Below are positions 1 through 8,919 of a stretch of DNA of 27,816 nucleotides, in pieces. A program made the translations under genes and the position numbers. The stretch's first letter is position 1; the number at the start of each line of letters is the position of its first letter. The DNA comes from Fidelibacterota bacterium UBA7301. GTDB taxonomy: Bacteria; Fidelibacterota; Marinisomatia; Marinisomatales; TCS55. Below the pieces are notes generated by a model. That model ran no database searches. It saw only the letters and a program-made list of their open reading frames with translations, and was not told where the DNA came from. The DNA lies in NCBI GenBank assembly GCA_002471845.1, contig DKQT01000035.1:1-27816 (forward strand), given 5' to 3'.

Positions 1-2
1 AA

Positions 3-572
3 CTCATACCACCCCGGGCCGCTGGCCGAGGCCGGACCCGGGAGTCCTTTAATTCAAGAACCAGCGTCACCTTTGACGGAGTCAGCCTGGCGGAAACGGC
101 AGCCAACTTAACTTGCCGAATGGTTTTTCATCCTGCACGGGCCACCCGGCTGGTTGAATACCATGCCCGTGATGCGAATCAACCGGGACTGGCAAAAGTG
201 TTGAATACAGTGGTGGATAAAACGATATTAACCAAAGCACCAAATGGTTTGGCAGGAGAAGTAAAACGAAACGTAGATTTTATCGTCCTTGATCATCTAA
301 TGAGTTTGGCCGTTAATAAAGATGCCTCCCCAGCCGCCCAATCGATTGCCATGGCAGAGGTAAAAGAACTCACCACTAAAATCAATCGAAAACGTGGAAA
401 ATTATCTCGGGATAAATCACATGTGGAAATGATGCAATACCGAATTAAATCATTCTTGAATGAACCGGATGATTATATACCAGTTTCAGTCCCACCAGCA
501 CCACCCGGATCTCCCATTGGTACTGAATTTGGATGCACTTTCGAAAATCCATTCTTAAAACATTCTAATTAA
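3..572 (+). CDS. Zinc-dependent metalloprotease (DUF4953 type), C-terminal end
   Basis: The reading frame is open from the first bases of the window, so this is the tail of a longer gene and its N-terminus is missing. The visible 189 residues begin with a stretch reading IPPR..GR.RTRESF..RT and continue through a segment resembling HPARATRLVEYHARD with a later LDHLMSLA. From memory, these match the C-terminal region of large secreted zinc metalloproteases with DUF4953/DUF5117 domains. The zinc-binding HExxH motif would lie upstream, outside the window, so catalysis cannot be checked. The protein ends about 12 bases before the next gene, which points to an operon with the beta-propeller protein. 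The assignment rests on remembered family patterns. Confidence 0.72.
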   Translation, partial: LIPPRAAGRGRTRESFNSRTSVTFDGVSLAETAANLTCRMVFHPARATRLVEYHARDANQPGLAKVLNTVVDKTILTKAPNGLAGEVKRNVDFIVLDHLMSLAVNKDASPAAQSIAMAEVKELTTKINRKRGKLSRDKSHVEMMQYRIKSFLNEPDDYIPVSVPPAPPGSPIGTEFGCTFENPFLKHSN

Positions 573-584
573 GAGAGAGTTAAA

Positions 585-3500
585 ATGAAACGCAAAATCC
601 TATTTATTCTAGTCATGATATCCGCCATCCTTTCTGCCGATGGACTGGATATGAAAAAACTCAAGGGCATGAAAGCACGAGCAATTGGCCCCGGCGGCAT
701 GAGTGGCCGTGTGACGGCCATTGATGTGGTACTCTCCAATACGGATGTAATCTACGTGGGAACTGCTTCGGGTGGATTATGGAAATCAGAAAGCGGCGGT
801 GTAAAATGGGAACCGATCTTTGACGACCAGAAAGCAGCATCCATCGGGGATGTGACCATTGACCCCACCAACCCAGATGTGATCTGGGTGGGCACCGGGG
901 AAGGCAATCCCCGGAACAGTCAAACCGCCGGCTTCGGTGTCTATAAAAGTTTGAACGGCGGTCAAACCTGGGAATTTAAAGGCCTGGGTGAGACCCGTAA
1001 TATCCACCGTGTATTGATCAACCCTCACAATACGGATGAAGTGTATGTGGGCGCCCAAGGCCCAGCCTGGGGAGAAAGTGAACATCGCGGTGTGTACAAA
1101 ACCTCTGATGGTGGTAATTCATGGGAAAAAATTCTCTATATTGATGAAAAAACCGGTATTGGTGAATTGGTTATGGACCCACGTAATCCGGACAAGCTTA
1201 TTGCCAACATGTGGCAGTTCAGACGCTGGCCCTGGTTTTTTAAATCCGGTGGACCCAGCTCAGGAATGCACATCACTTTTGACGGTGGTAAAACCTGGAA
1301 AAAGCGTACCGATAAGGATGGCCTTCCTAAAGGTGATTTGGGACGCATGGGAATCGCTATTGCACCGAGCAATTCAAAGCTGATCTATGCATTGATTGAA
1401 TCCAAAAAGAATGCCCTATATAAATCAGAAGATGGCGGTTTCAAATGGACAAAAGTGTCTGATAAAAATATCGGTGGAAGACCGTTTTACTATGCGGAGA
1501 TCTATGTGGATCCAGTGAATGAGCACCGTATCTATAATCTCCATACTTATGTAACATTCTCTAATGATGGTGGTAAAACATTCGGGTCACTGATGACGGC
1601 TTATGGTGCCAATGGCGTGCATCCCGATCACCATGCATTCTGGGGGCATCCAACCAATCCCAATTTTATTATTGAAGGAAATGACGGTGGTTTAAATATT
1701 TCTTTGGATCGGGGTAAAACCTGGCGGTTTGTAGAAAACCTCCCGGTGGCTCAATTCTACCATATCAATTATGATATGGATTGGCCCTACAACGTTTACG
1801 GCGGTATGCAGGATAATGGTTCATGGCGAGGCCCTGCTTATGTTTGGCGTGCCGGCGGGATTCGAAATTCTTATTGGGAAGAACTCTTTTTCGGTGATGG
1901 ATTTGACGTGGTACCCCATCCCGGTAATTCACGGTTTGGTTATGCCATGAGTCAACAAGGCAATGTGGGCCGTTATGATTTGGTCACCGGGCATGCACAA
2001 TTAATTCGACCTGTCCATCCTAAAGGTGAATACCTTCGGTATAACTGGAATGCGGCCATCGCTCAAGATCCTTTTGATGAAGATGCGATTTATTATGGGT
2101 CACAATACGTACACTATAGTACCGATAGAGGAAATAATTGGGAAATTATATCTCCCGATCTCACCACAAATGATAAAGAAAAACAAAAACAGCATAAAAG
2201 CGGTGGATTGACATTTGACGCCACCGGTGCGGAAAATTACACCACCATCCTGGTCATTGAACCCAGTACCCTAGATCGAAATGTGATTTGGGTCGGCACG
2301 GACGACGGCAACGTGCAACTCACCACGGACCGTGGTAAAACCTGGAAGAACCTTGCTAAAAAGATTTACGGCGCCCCCGAAGGCAGCTGGATCACACAGA
2401 TCAATGCATCAACTTATGATCCTGCTTCAGCTGTGGTGGTCATAAATAATTACCGACGGAATGATTGGAAACCCTACATCTTCAAAACGGATAATTATGG
2501 AAAGTCCTGGAAATCCGTTGCGGACGAAGAGGAGGTATGGGGCCACGCCCTGAGCTATGTCCAGGACCCAATTGAGCCCAACCTCCAATTCTTGGGTACG
2601 GAATATGGGCTATACGTATCACTGGACGGGGCCAAATCCTGGTCAAAATGGACCAATGGATATCCAACTGTTTCTACAATGGACTTAAAAATCCATCCTA
2701 GAGAACATGATTTAGTGATTGGTACATTCGGTCGCGCGGCTTATATCCTGGATGATATTCGCCCACTCCGTGAAATGGCTTCATCAGAGGTAGATCTTTT
2801 GAAAAAGCGTCTCCATTTCTTTGAACCACCTACAGCAGTATTGTCTATTAACCGACAGGCATCCGGAACACGATTTGAGGCCAATGCCATATTTTCTGGA
2901 GAGAATCGCCGTCGCGGCGCCATGCTATCCATTGTATTCAACCCGGATAAGGAGAAGAAATCCAAAAACAATAAAAAGGGTAAGAAGGAAGCAAATGGTG
3001 ACAAGAAAGAAAAAGTAAAGATGGAAATTCTTGATGATGGGCATGTGATCAGAACCATCAAACATGATGTTGAACCGGGCCTGAACCGGATATACTGGGG
3101 ATTGCGGCAAAAAGGTGTTCGGTCTCCGAATGCACCTAAGCCAACTAAACCGGATACTCGAGAACCGGGAGGGCCACCCGTTTTACCCGGTGAATATACG
3201 ATTCGCTTATCTCATGGGAAGGATACAACTACCCAAGTCGTGAATGTTGTTTTAGATCCGCGAGTGGGTATCAACATTCGAAACTTGGAGCGCCTACTCC
3301 CTATTCATGAAAGGCAAATGGAGATCACAAAATCAGTGACGGCTGCCATGGATCGGATTCGAGAAGCCAAAAAGATCGTGGGTACAGTAAATAAAATGCT
3401 AGACGTAAAAAAGAATAAATCTCATAAAGCGCTTCAGAAAAATGGTAAAGCCATGACGGACAGTCTCAAAGTCCTTGAAGAATTAATCGTAAATAAAAAA

Positions 3501-3755
3501 GGACTTCAGGGGATTGTACGCAATCCGAATATTCTCAGTGGTAAAATTGGTGCTATCAACCGTTATCTTTACAATAATCTGTCCGGACCCAACAAAAGTC
3601 ACGATTACTTACTCGAATATTCTGAGACTGAAACGGAAAAGGTCTTGGATAAAGTTAACCAATTCTTTAAGAATGATTGGCAGGATTACCAATCGGCAGT
3701 GGAAGATGCGAACCTTTCTCTGTTTAAGGAATATAAACCGATCAAATTAGATTAG
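585..3755 (+). CDS. Secreted VPS10/BNR-repeat (Asp-box) beta-propeller protein
   Basis: This 1056-residue protein starts with a Sec signal peptide (MKRK followed by a hydrophobic run ending near residue 18). About eleven Asp-box-like repeats follow between residues 60 and 690, such as DGGNSW, DGGKTW (twice), DGGFKW and RGKTWKNL. These repeats form blades of sialidase- and sortilin-like propellers. The opening segment with IGPGGMSGRVTAID is typical of the roughly 1000-residue 'glycosyl hydrolase, BNR repeat' or VPS10-domain proteins common in Bacteroidetes, Acidobacteria and Marinimicrobia. A lysine-rich low-complexity insert lies near residues 787-808, and the C-terminal 150 residues are helical and charged. 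The family has no firm biochemical role; similar genes often sit beside peptidases, as here. An AAGAGAGAG ribosome-binding site lies just before the ATG. Export and fold are well supported, the substrate is unknown. Confidence 0.85.
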   Translation: MKRKILFILVMISAILSADGLDMKKLKGMKARAIGPGGMSGRVTAIDVVLSNTDVIYVGTASGGLWKSESGGVKWEPIFDDQKAASIGDVTIDPTNPDVIWVGTGEGNPRNSQTAGFGVYKSLNGGQTWEFKGLGETRNIHRVLINPHNTDEVYVGAQGPAWGESEHRGVYKTSDGGNSWEKILYIDEKTGIGELVMDPRNPDKLIANMWQFRRWPWFFKSGGPSSGMHITFDGGKTWKKRTDKDGLPKGDLGRMGIAIAPSNSKLIYALIESKKNALYKSEDGGFKWTKVSDKNIGGRPFYYAEIYVDPVNEHRIYNLHTYVTFSNDGGKTFGSLMTAYGANGVHPDHHAFWGHPTNPNFIIEGNDGGLNISLDRGKTWRFVENLPVAQFYHINYDMDWPYNVYGGMQDNGSWRGPAYVWRAGGIRNSYWEELFFGDGFDVVPHPGNSRFGYAMSQQGNVGRYDLVTGHAQLIRPVHPKGEYLRYNWNAAIAQDPFDEDAIYYGSQYVHYSTDRGNNWEIISPDLTTNDKEKQKQHKSGGLTFDATGAENYTTILVIEPSTLDRNVIWVGTDDGNVQLTTDRGKTWKNLAKKIYGAPEGSWITQINASTYDPASAVVVINNYRRNDWKPYIFKTDNYGKSWKSVADEEEVWGHALSYVQDPIEPNLQFLGTEYGLYVSLDGAKSWSKWTNGYPTVSTMDLKIHPREHDLVIGTFGRAAYILDDIRPLREMASSEVDLLKKRLHFFEPPTAVLSINRQASGTRFEANAIFSGENRRRGAMLSIVFNPDKEKKSKNNKKGKKEANGDKKEKVKMEILDDGHVIRTIKHDVEPGLNRIYWGLRQKGVRSPNAPKPTKPDTREPGGPPVLPGEYTIRLSHGKDTTTQVVNVVLDPRVGINIRNLERLLPIHERQMEITKSVTAAMDRIREAKKIVGTVNKMLDVKKNKSHKALQKNGKAMTDSLKVLEELIVNKKGLQGIVRNPNILSGKIGAINRYLYNNLSGPNKSHDYLLEYSETETEKVLDKVNQFFKNDWQDYQSAVEDANLSLFKEYKPIKLD

Positions 3756-3771
3756 GAGCATTGAGAAAATA

Positions 3772-4806
3772 ATGATTGATAGAAGAAAATTCATCAAAAC
3801 GATGTCAATGCTGGGCCTCAGTATGCCGGCTATGGCAAAATCATTTTCCGGTAGATCAGGAAATAGTTCTGTTGTAAAAAATAATCCAATTATCTTGTGC
3901 AGCCGCGGTGAAAAATGGGGCAAAAAAGTTCTCAAACCGGGGTGGGATATTTTAAGGAAAGGCGGACAATTATTGGATGCAGTGGAACGATCGGCAAATG
4001 TGACCGAGTTGGACCCGGAAGATAGTTCAGTGGGGTATGGTGGGCTGCCCAATGAAAACGGAGTGGTGCAATTGGATGCTTCCATCATGTATGGACCTAC
4101 CCATAACTGTGGGTCTGTTGCAGCCATAGAAGGAATTAAAACACCCAGTTCCGTGGCACGATTGGTGATGGAACGGACCGACCATATCCATATTGTCGGT
4201 AAGGGCGCCCAGAATTTTGCCAGGGCCCATGGCTTTAAAGTAGAAAATTTACTAACGGAAAGAGCAAGAAAAAGTTGGCTGCGATGGAGAGAAAATATAT
4301 CGGATAAAGATGATTGGTTTCCACCTAAAGATGGCAATTATGATAAAAACCGCCCCAATGGCACTATCAATGTACTGGCTGTTGACCGTGCCGGTGATAT
4401 TGCCGGTATCACTACCACCAGCGGATTGGCATGGAAAATTCCCGGCAGGATCGGTGATTCACCTATAATTGGCGCTGGATTGTATGTTGATAATGAAGCG
4501 GGTGCTGCGGGAGCCACGGGACGTGGTGAAGAAATCCTCCGTACTTGCGGATCTTTCTTTGTTGTCGAACAAATGCGTGCAGGTAAATCCCCCCAGGAAG
4601 CTTGTGAAGCACTCTGTGAGCGGATTATTTATATCAATGGGGGAAAAGAAAAGGTCAATTTTAATGATAAAATTGTTGCCCTGAATAAAAACGGCGAAGT
4701 GGGATGTGCGGCGATTCGCGGTAGTAAAGGAAGTGAACCCGAGTTGGCTTTTTGGTCCAAAAATGGGTTCGAAGTTTTCAAAGGAACTTTTTTAATCGAA
4801 AATTAA
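3772..4806 (+). CDS. Tat-exported glycosylasparaginase (N4-GlcNAc-asparaginase family)
   Basis: This is a 344-residue Ntn-hydrolase of the glycosylasparaginase/isoaspartyl peptidase family. The N-terminus carries a twin-arginine signal (DRRKFIK, then a short hydrophobic run to about residue 22), so it should be folded in the cytoplasm and exported. The autoproteolytic nucleophile is probably Thr198 in the sequence NGTINVLAVD. The conserved segment GRIGDSPIIGAGLYVDNEAG and the ATGRGE motif follow at residues 225-253. Known members cut the bond between asparagine and N-acetylglucosamine in degraded glycoproteins; related enzymes act on asparagine or isoaspartyl peptides, and the GRIGDSPI..GAG pattern favours the glycosylasparaginase branch. 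It sits 16 bases behind the beta-propeller gene, consistent with a secreted set for protein or glycopeptide breakdown. Its stop codon overlaps that of the convergent lipoprotein gene. Confidence 0.85.
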   Translation: MIDRRKFIKTMSMLGLSMPAMAKSFSGRSGNSSVVKNNPIILCSRGEKWGKKVLKPGWDILRKGGQLLDAVERSANVTELDPEDSSVGYGGLPNENGVVQLDASIMYGPTHNCGSVAAIEGIKTPSSVARLVMERTDHIHIVGKGAQNFARAHGFKVENLLTERARKSWLRWRENISDKDDWFPPKDGNYDKNRPNGTINVLAVDRAGDIAGITTTSGLAWKIPGRIGDSPIIGAGLYVDNEAGAAGATGRGEEILRTCGSFFVVEQMRAGKSPQEACEALCERIIYINGGKEKVNFNDKIVALNKNGEVGCAAIRGSKGSEPELAFWSKNGFEVFKGTFLIEN

Positions 4807-5213
4807 TTTGCTGTAACAGTCCACGCCAGAATACCGGTGAATTTATTCCCCTTTATGATCGCTTTTTTGGGTGCGGTTGAAACCGATTGATCGATAGATG
4901 TACCATTGCCCATAACCGTATATTTATATATTTCACTGCCGTTTACCTCTTCTAGGTGAACATATGTGGTGTCCTTCCCTTTCCAATCGGTAACAATCAA
5001 AGTTGAAACAACGGATTTCCCGGCAGGTAAACTAAAGGATAAGGTAATATTTTCTTCAAAGGTATATGAATCACCTCGGACACTAAATGAAAATGCGGAT
5101 GGTGTATTGATAACCGCCGGGAGGTTTTTCACCAATCCATGATCTGGATCAGGCGGACCAACACAGGAAAACAAGATAAAAGCTAAAAGGAAAAAAGTTA
5201 AAAGTTTTTTCAT
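4803..5213 (-). CDS. Small lipoprotein of unknown function
   Basis: This 136-residue protein begins with a clear lipoprotein signal: MKKLL, a hydrophobic stretch and a lipobox ending in LFSC, so Cys17 would be lipidated. A proline-rich linker (VGPPDPDHG) follows, and the rest looks like a single beta-sandwich domain with alternating polar and hydrophobic strands. I do not recognise a family. Its ATG overlaps the stop of rmuC in an ATGA junction, so it is probably translated by coupling as the last gene of the pepA-HD-rmuC unit. It converges with the glycosylasparaginase gene, and the two stop codons share the palindrome TTAA. The asparagine-rich C-terminal half has no obvious catalytic motif. 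Confidence 0.7.
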   Translation of the reverse strand: MKKLLTFFLLAFILFSCVGPPDPDHGLVKNLPAVINTPSAFSFSVRGDSYTFEENITLSFSLPAGKSVVSTLIVTDWKGKDTTYVHLEEVNGSEIYKYTVMGNGTSIDQSVSTAPKKAIIKGNKFTGILAWTVTAN

Positions 5214-6316
5214 TCCTCAATTTCCTTCAGCTCTTCCCCCTGTCCTAACTGAAGTTCATTGATTTTTTCCATCGGTTTTTCAAGTGCATTCCTGCGGGTG
5301 ATTGAAAGATTCTCATAATGGGTATTGACCGTACCAAGGGATTTCCCCAAGGCGTCCATTTTCTCAATAAATTTTCCCCATTGGTTTTTAAAGGCCTGCA
5401 CCAAATCCTGGACTTCAACGGCCTTAGATTCAAGATGAAAACTTTGAACGGACTGCCGGACCATAGCCAAAATAGCGAAAAGGGTTATGGGAGAGCAAAG
5501 AAGTACTTTATTATCCATGGCAAACTCCACCAGATTGTCTTCGCCTGTTTTCGGTTTATTCAAAAAAGCATAGATACCTTCATTGGGAATAAACATCAAA
5601 ACAAAATCCAGCGTGCCGTCCGCGGGATCAATATAATCTCTTTTTGAGAGTGTCTTGATATGCCCTTTCACATCTTTTAAAAACGATTTTCTTTCCGTTT
5701 CTTTTTCACTTTCACCGTTTACGGAAAATAGATTTGCGTAATGATCCCAGGGAAATTTAACATCCATATTCAGGCGCTTCCCCTGGGGCAGTATAAATGT
5801 AAAATCCGGCTTTCCTTCTTTGCTGCCAGATTGTGTTTTAAAATTTATGTCTTTTCTCAAACCCAAGTGGTTCAGGATATCCTTTACCATCCGTTCACCC
5901 CAGTGTCCCCGGGCCTGTGAACTGTCCAGTATGCGGCTCAATTTAGTGGTTGTGTCTGCAAGGTCATCAATACCCTTTTTGGATTCTGCCATTTGACCCT
6001 TGAGTTCAGAAGTGGATTTTGTCAAACCCTCGAGGTTTTTCTTCATCCCTTCTATACTGGAATCAATAAGCTTTTTCTTTTCGTCCATTTGGGAATCGGA
6101 GGATTTCAGAAGTTCGCCAAACTTATTTTCCGCCAATTTCAAAAAGGTCTCCAGGTTTTGGTCTAAAGCCTGTTTAGAGAGGTCACCGAATTCGGCTTTT
6201 AATTGATCCCGGCTGGACTGGGCGGCATCGATTTCCTTTTGGCGAAGGAACCAAATGATCCCCGCACCGGCGCCAAACCCTATTAAAAACAGTATAATTC
6301 CTGTAGTGACACTCAT
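5210..6316 (-). CDS. rmuC: DNA recombination protein RmuC family
   Basis: This 368-residue protein has the usual RmuC layout. An N-terminal membrane segment spans roughly residues 5-24 (IILFLIGFGAGAGIIWFL). A long helical, coiled-coil-prone part follows to about residue 135. The RmuC domain then begins at SSQARGHWGERMVKDIL and continues through KPDFTFILPQGKRLNMDVKFP, where the acidic and lysine residues resemble a restriction-nuclease-like core. RmuC of E. coli limits inversions at short inverted repeats; a nuclease role is inferred from the fold. The gene overlaps the HD-domain gene upstream and the lipoprotein gene downstream by four bases each, so translation is probably coupled. The C-terminal tail (residues 340-368) is rich in glutamate. 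Confidence 0.9.
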   Translation of the reverse strand: MSVTTGIILFLIGFGAGAGIIWFLRQKEIDAAQSSRDQLKAEFGDLSKQALDQNLETFLKLAENKFGELLKSSDSQMDEKKKLIDSSIEGMKKNLEGLTKSTSELKGQMAESKKGIDDLADTTTKLSRILDSSQARGHWGERMVKDILNHLGLRKDINFKTQSGSKEGKPDFTFILPQGKRLNMDVKFPWDHYANLFSVNGESEKETERKSFLKDVKGHIKTLSKRDYIDPADGTLDFVLMFIPNEGIYAFLNKPKTGEDNLVEFAMDNKVLLCSPITLFAILAMVRQSVQSFHLESKAVEVQDLVQAFKNQWGKFIEKMDALGKSLGTVNTHYENLSITRRNALEKPMEKINELQLGQGEELKEIEE

Positions 6317-6897
6317 GAGGCCTCTATATCCCCTTTTAATCCTAATACTTCAGCTTTTTCTTTCAATGCATCAATCACAAATTGTATATGTTCAGTCATA
6401 TCGACGCCCAGTTCTTCTATGCTTTGAAAGATATCTTCCCGGAGTACAGATTTGGCGAATGATTTTTGTTTCAGTTTCTTCTTCACGGATTTAGGCTTTA
6501 CTTCAAAAATGGACTTGGAGGGCCGTACATAAGTTACGGCAAAAATGAATCCCGTCAATTCATCCACGGCGAAAAGCGCTTTGGCCATGTCTGTATCCCT
6601 GGGGACGCCAGCGTAAGTGGCATGCCCCATGATGGCATGGGTGATGGATTCGGGCCACCCATTTTCTTTCAGGATCTCATTTCCCCTATAAGGATGGTCT
6701 TCCAAGGAAGGGTACATTTCATAATCAAAATCGTGCATGAGCCCCGTTAATCCCCATTCGTTTGGATTACCCCCATACTGCTGCGCCATCTTCCGCATAG
6801 CCTGTTCCACCCCCAATGCATGACGGCGCAAACTATCTGTCTTGGTATATTGATGCAGGAGCGCCATGGCGTCTTCGCGTGAGGGTAAATTAGCCAT
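6313..6897 (-). CDS. HD-domain phosphohydrolase
   Basis: This is a 194-residue protein with an HD-type metal site: His26 (RRHALGVE), the His55-Asp56 doublet (GLMHDFDYE), His68 (EDHPY), a histidine near 87-92 (THAIMGHA) and Asp112 (FAVDELTGF). The spacing fits a single-domain HD hydrolase, a group that usually cleaves phosphate from nucleotides or similar small molecules. The substrate cannot be read from the sequence. The C-terminal third contains a lysine-rich stretch (KPKSVKKKLKQKSF) and is helical. The start codon overlaps the pepA stop in a TAATG junction and the end overlaps rmuC by four bases, so it lies in the middle of a tightly coupled unit. The HD call is sure, the biological role is not. 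Confidence 0.82.
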   Translation of the reverse strand: MANLPSREDAMALLHQYTKTDSLRRHALGVEQAMRKMAQQYGGNPNEWGLTGLMHDFDYEMYPSLEDHPYRGNEILKENGWPESITHAIMGHATYAGVPRDTDMAKALFAVDELTGFIFAVTYVRPSKSIFEVKPKSVKKKLKQKSFAKSVLREDIFQSIEELGVDMTEHIQFVIDALKEKAEVLGLKGDIEAS

Positions 6898-8366
6898 TAG
6901 ATCCGCAATAGATTAACGACTAGTCGAATCACTTCGCCTGTGGCCGTGCCTTTATTCTGGTAAGGCAGATCCTTATCGCCCCAGGCCGTGCCCGCAATAT
7001 CAAAGTGACACCAGGGAATATCTTCGCCTACAAATGCTTCCAGGAATGCGCCGCCGGCAATGGAGCCGGCCTGCATGGGAGCACCCACATTTTTTACATC
7101 GGCGATTTTAGATTTCACCTGTTTCAAATATTCATCCCAAAGGGGAAATTCCCACACTTTTTCTGCAGTGGTTTTTGAAGATGATTTAATGGATTCTATC
7201 AGCGCTTCATCCGTGCCCATGATTCCCGTGGCTACATGACCGAGAGCCACTACTACCGCGCCGGTAAGGGTGGCAAAATCAATAATATATTCAGGATCGT
7301 AATGCTTTGATGCATAGGACAATGCATCGGCTAAGATCAGGCGTCCTTCCGCGTCGGTGTTCAGCACTTCAATGGTTTTGCCGTTGTAAGCGGTGAGTAC
7401 ATCTCCAGGACGATAGGCTTTATCGCCGCTCATATTTTCTGTAGATGGGATGATGCCAACAATATTCATTTTCGGTTTCAATTCCGCTACGGCCTGCATG
7501 ACGCCCAGAACTACACCGGAGCCACACATGTCATATTTCATTTCATTCATTTTGGCGGCTGGTTTGATGGAAATACCGCCACTGTCAAATGTAAGGCCCT
7601 TCCCCACCAGGACTTTGGGTTTTTGTTTTTTCGGTCCGCCCATATATTCCATAATGATGAATTTCGGAGGTACGTCCGTCCCTGAGGCCACGCCGGCCAA
7701 GGCGCCCATCCCCATTTTGGTAAATTTTTCCCGGTCAAAGACGGTCACTTTCATGCCCCCGGTTTTGCCGATAGCTTTAGCATTTTCTGCGATGTGGGTT
7801 GGTGTAGCCACATTCCCGGGGCGGTTTTCTACATCTCTGGCAAGACATACACCATTAGCTATGATGGTACCTTTTGCCACAGCTTGTTTATTGCCGCTCA
7901 CGACAGTAGCGCCCATCATTTCAAATGGATCTTCATCCATGGTTTTGAATTCATTGAACTGGTAACTGCCCAATACCAATCCTTCCGCGGCGGCTTGGGT
8001 ATAGTAAGTATCTTTTCCATCTATGGGCATAAGAAACGCGACTGATTCTACTTTATTGGCCACACAGGCTTTAGAGACACCCCCCCCGGCCCGACGGAGC
8101 GTTTCCGCATTGAGTTCACCCCTTTTGCCCAATCCAAACACGAAAGCGATGGCACCCTTTTTTCCCACAACTGTTTTGACTTCCCCTACTTTACCTTTGA
8201 TAAATTTAGCCGCCAAAGCGTTGGAAAGACCCCGGCCCAATTCACGGTTCACACCTTGGAATTGCCGGGAGAGTTTCAGATCATCATAAATGCCAACAGC
8301 TATGGCTGTAGTTTTTACCTTACGCCAATCGCCTGAACTATGTTTTATTTTTAAAAGATGTGCCAT
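6897..8366 (-). CDS. pepA: Leucyl aminopeptidase (M17, PepA)
   Basis: The protein is a cytosolic M17 metallo-aminopeptidase that removes N-terminal residues from peptides and acts as a hexamer with two metal ions. The metal-binding core is visible: VGKGLTFDSGGISIKP, then KYDMCGSG, and the family signature NTDAEGRLILADAL. An in-frame ATG at 8438 would give 513 residues, but I place the start at 8366 (489 residues). A GAGGA ribosome-binding site lies five bases upstream of that codon, and the protein then begins MAHLLKIKH, a normal M17 N-terminus. The longer form would add 24 residues with no visible ribosome-binding site. The gene leads a unit with the HD hydrolase, rmuC and a lipoprotein gene. 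It faces away from the cupin gene across a 184-base spacer. Confidence 0.95.
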   Translation of the reverse strand: MAHLLKIKHSSGDWRKVKTTAIAVGIYDDLKLSRQFQGVNRELGRGLSNALAAKFIKGKVGEVKTVVGKKGAIAFVFGLGKRGELNAETLRRAGGGVSKACVANKVESVAFLMPIDGKDTYYTQAAAEGLVLGSYQFNEFKTMDEDPFEMMGATVVSGNKQAVAKGTIIANGVCLARDVENRPGNVATPTHIAENAKAIGKTGGMKVTVFDREKFTKMGMGALAGVASGTDVPPKFIIMEYMGGPKKQKPKVLVGKGLTFDSGGISIKPAAKMNEMKYDMCGSGVVLGVMQAVAELKPKMNIVGIIPSTENMSGDKAYRPGDVLTAYNGKTIEVLNTDAEGRLILADALSYASKHYDPEYIIDFATLTGAVVVALGHVATGIMGTDEALIESIKSSSKTTAEKVWEFPLWDEYLKQVKSKIADVKNVGAPMQAGSIAGGAFLEAFVGEDIPWCHFDIAGTAWGDKDLPYQNKGTATGEVIRLVVNLLRI

Positions 8367-8371
8367 ATTTA

Positions 8372-8376
8372 TCCTC
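8372..8376 (-). promoter_or_regulatory. Ribosome-binding site fixing the pepA start
   Basis: Read on the minus strand this is GAGGA followed by TAAAT and then ATG at 8366. It favours the 489-residue form of PepA over the 24-residue-longer reading frame. Confidence 0.7.
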
Positions 8377-8407
8377 GAATTTTGAATGAAATAAATATTA
8401 TCTAAGC

Positions 8408-8438
8408 ATAATATTAGTGTTTTCATTGAAATAATCAA
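8408..8438 (-). promoter_or_regulatory. Candidate sigma70-like promoter for pepA
   Basis: On the minus strand a TTGATT box (8433-8438) is followed after 16 bases by TAATAT (8411-8416), with an overlapping TATTAT at 8408-8413. It sits about 45 bases before the pepA start, in an AT-rich spacer between divergent genes. This is a consensus match only, and in such AT-rich DNA it could be chance. Confidence 0.3.
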
Positions 8439-8483
8439 ATATGGGAATAGATAAAATATAGTTTTTGGGGTGAATGAATGTAT

Positions 8484-8513
8484 TTGACTGACACGGATTC
8501 TTAAGGATACATT
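8484..8513 (+). promoter_or_regulatory. Candidate promoter for the cupin gene
   Basis: TTGACT at 8484-8489 is followed after 18 bases by TACATT at 8508-8513, about 40 bases before the cupin start. The cupin gene stands alone on this strand and needs its own promoter, which makes the position sensible. The -10 box is weak. Confidence 0.35.
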
Positions 8514-8550
8514 CAGACCCTTTCAAAACTGCTGCCACAAAGGTCAACTA

Positions 8551-8916
8551 ATGGCACCCCATACCATAAATATCACTGAAAAGTTCAAACTCTTCTCGGA
8601 TCAATGGTCCCCAAAAGTGATCGCCGAAATGAATGATTACCAATTTAAATTGGCTAAAGTTCAGGGTGAATTCGTCTGGCATTCTCATGATGATACAGAT
8701 GAAACGTTTATCGTTATTGATGGGGAATTGACAATTGAATTCCGGGATAAAACGATCCATCTCAAAAAAGGTGAAATGGTTGTGGTGCCAAAAGGGGTTG
8801 AGCATAAACCGAAAGCAGAATCGGAATGCCAGATCATGCTCATTGAACCTAAGGGTGTTGTGAACACCGGTGATGTTGATAATGAATTGACGTCAGAAAA
8901 TAACGTCTGTATCTAA
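8551..8916 (+). CDS. Small single-domain cupin protein
   Basis: This 121-residue protein is one cupin barrel. The first cupin motif reads WHSHDDTDETF with metal ligands His44, His46 and Glu51, and the second motif contributes His85 (PKGVEHKP), so the full four-residue metal site is present. Proteins of this size and pattern are common and mostly of unknown function; they may bind a small ligand, act as isomerases or dioxygenases, or sense metabolites. The gene is alone on the plus strand between two minus-strand units, and its stop lies only three bases from the acs stop. An AAAGG sequence about eight bases before the ATG can serve as a ribosome-binding site. Confidence 0.85.
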   Translation: MAPHTINITEKFKLFSDQWSPKVIAEMNDYQFKLAKVQGEFVWHSHDDTDETFIVIDGELTIEFRDKTIHLKKGEMVVVPKGVEHKPKAESECQIMLIEPKGVVNTGDVDNELTSENNVCI

Positions 8917-8919
8917 AAT

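Noticed and set aside
1..50. Very GC-rich start with two CCCGGG palindromes, resembling a linker or chimeric end
   Set aside because: The frame from base 3 reads IPPR..GR.RTRESF and joins smoothly to the metalloprotease tail, so it is normal coding sequence.
3747..4337. 196-residue minus-strand frame opposite the glycosylasparaginase
   Set aside because: It is antisense to a well-supported gene, has no family pattern and would be a composition shadow.
7450..7965. 171-residue plus-strand frame inside pepA
   Set aside because: Antisense shadow of a strongly conserved enzyme.
8367..8438. N-terminal extension of PepA by 24 residues
   Set aside because: No ribosome-binding site at the upstream ATG and no resemblance of the extra residues to M17 enzymes; the GAGGA site supports 8366.
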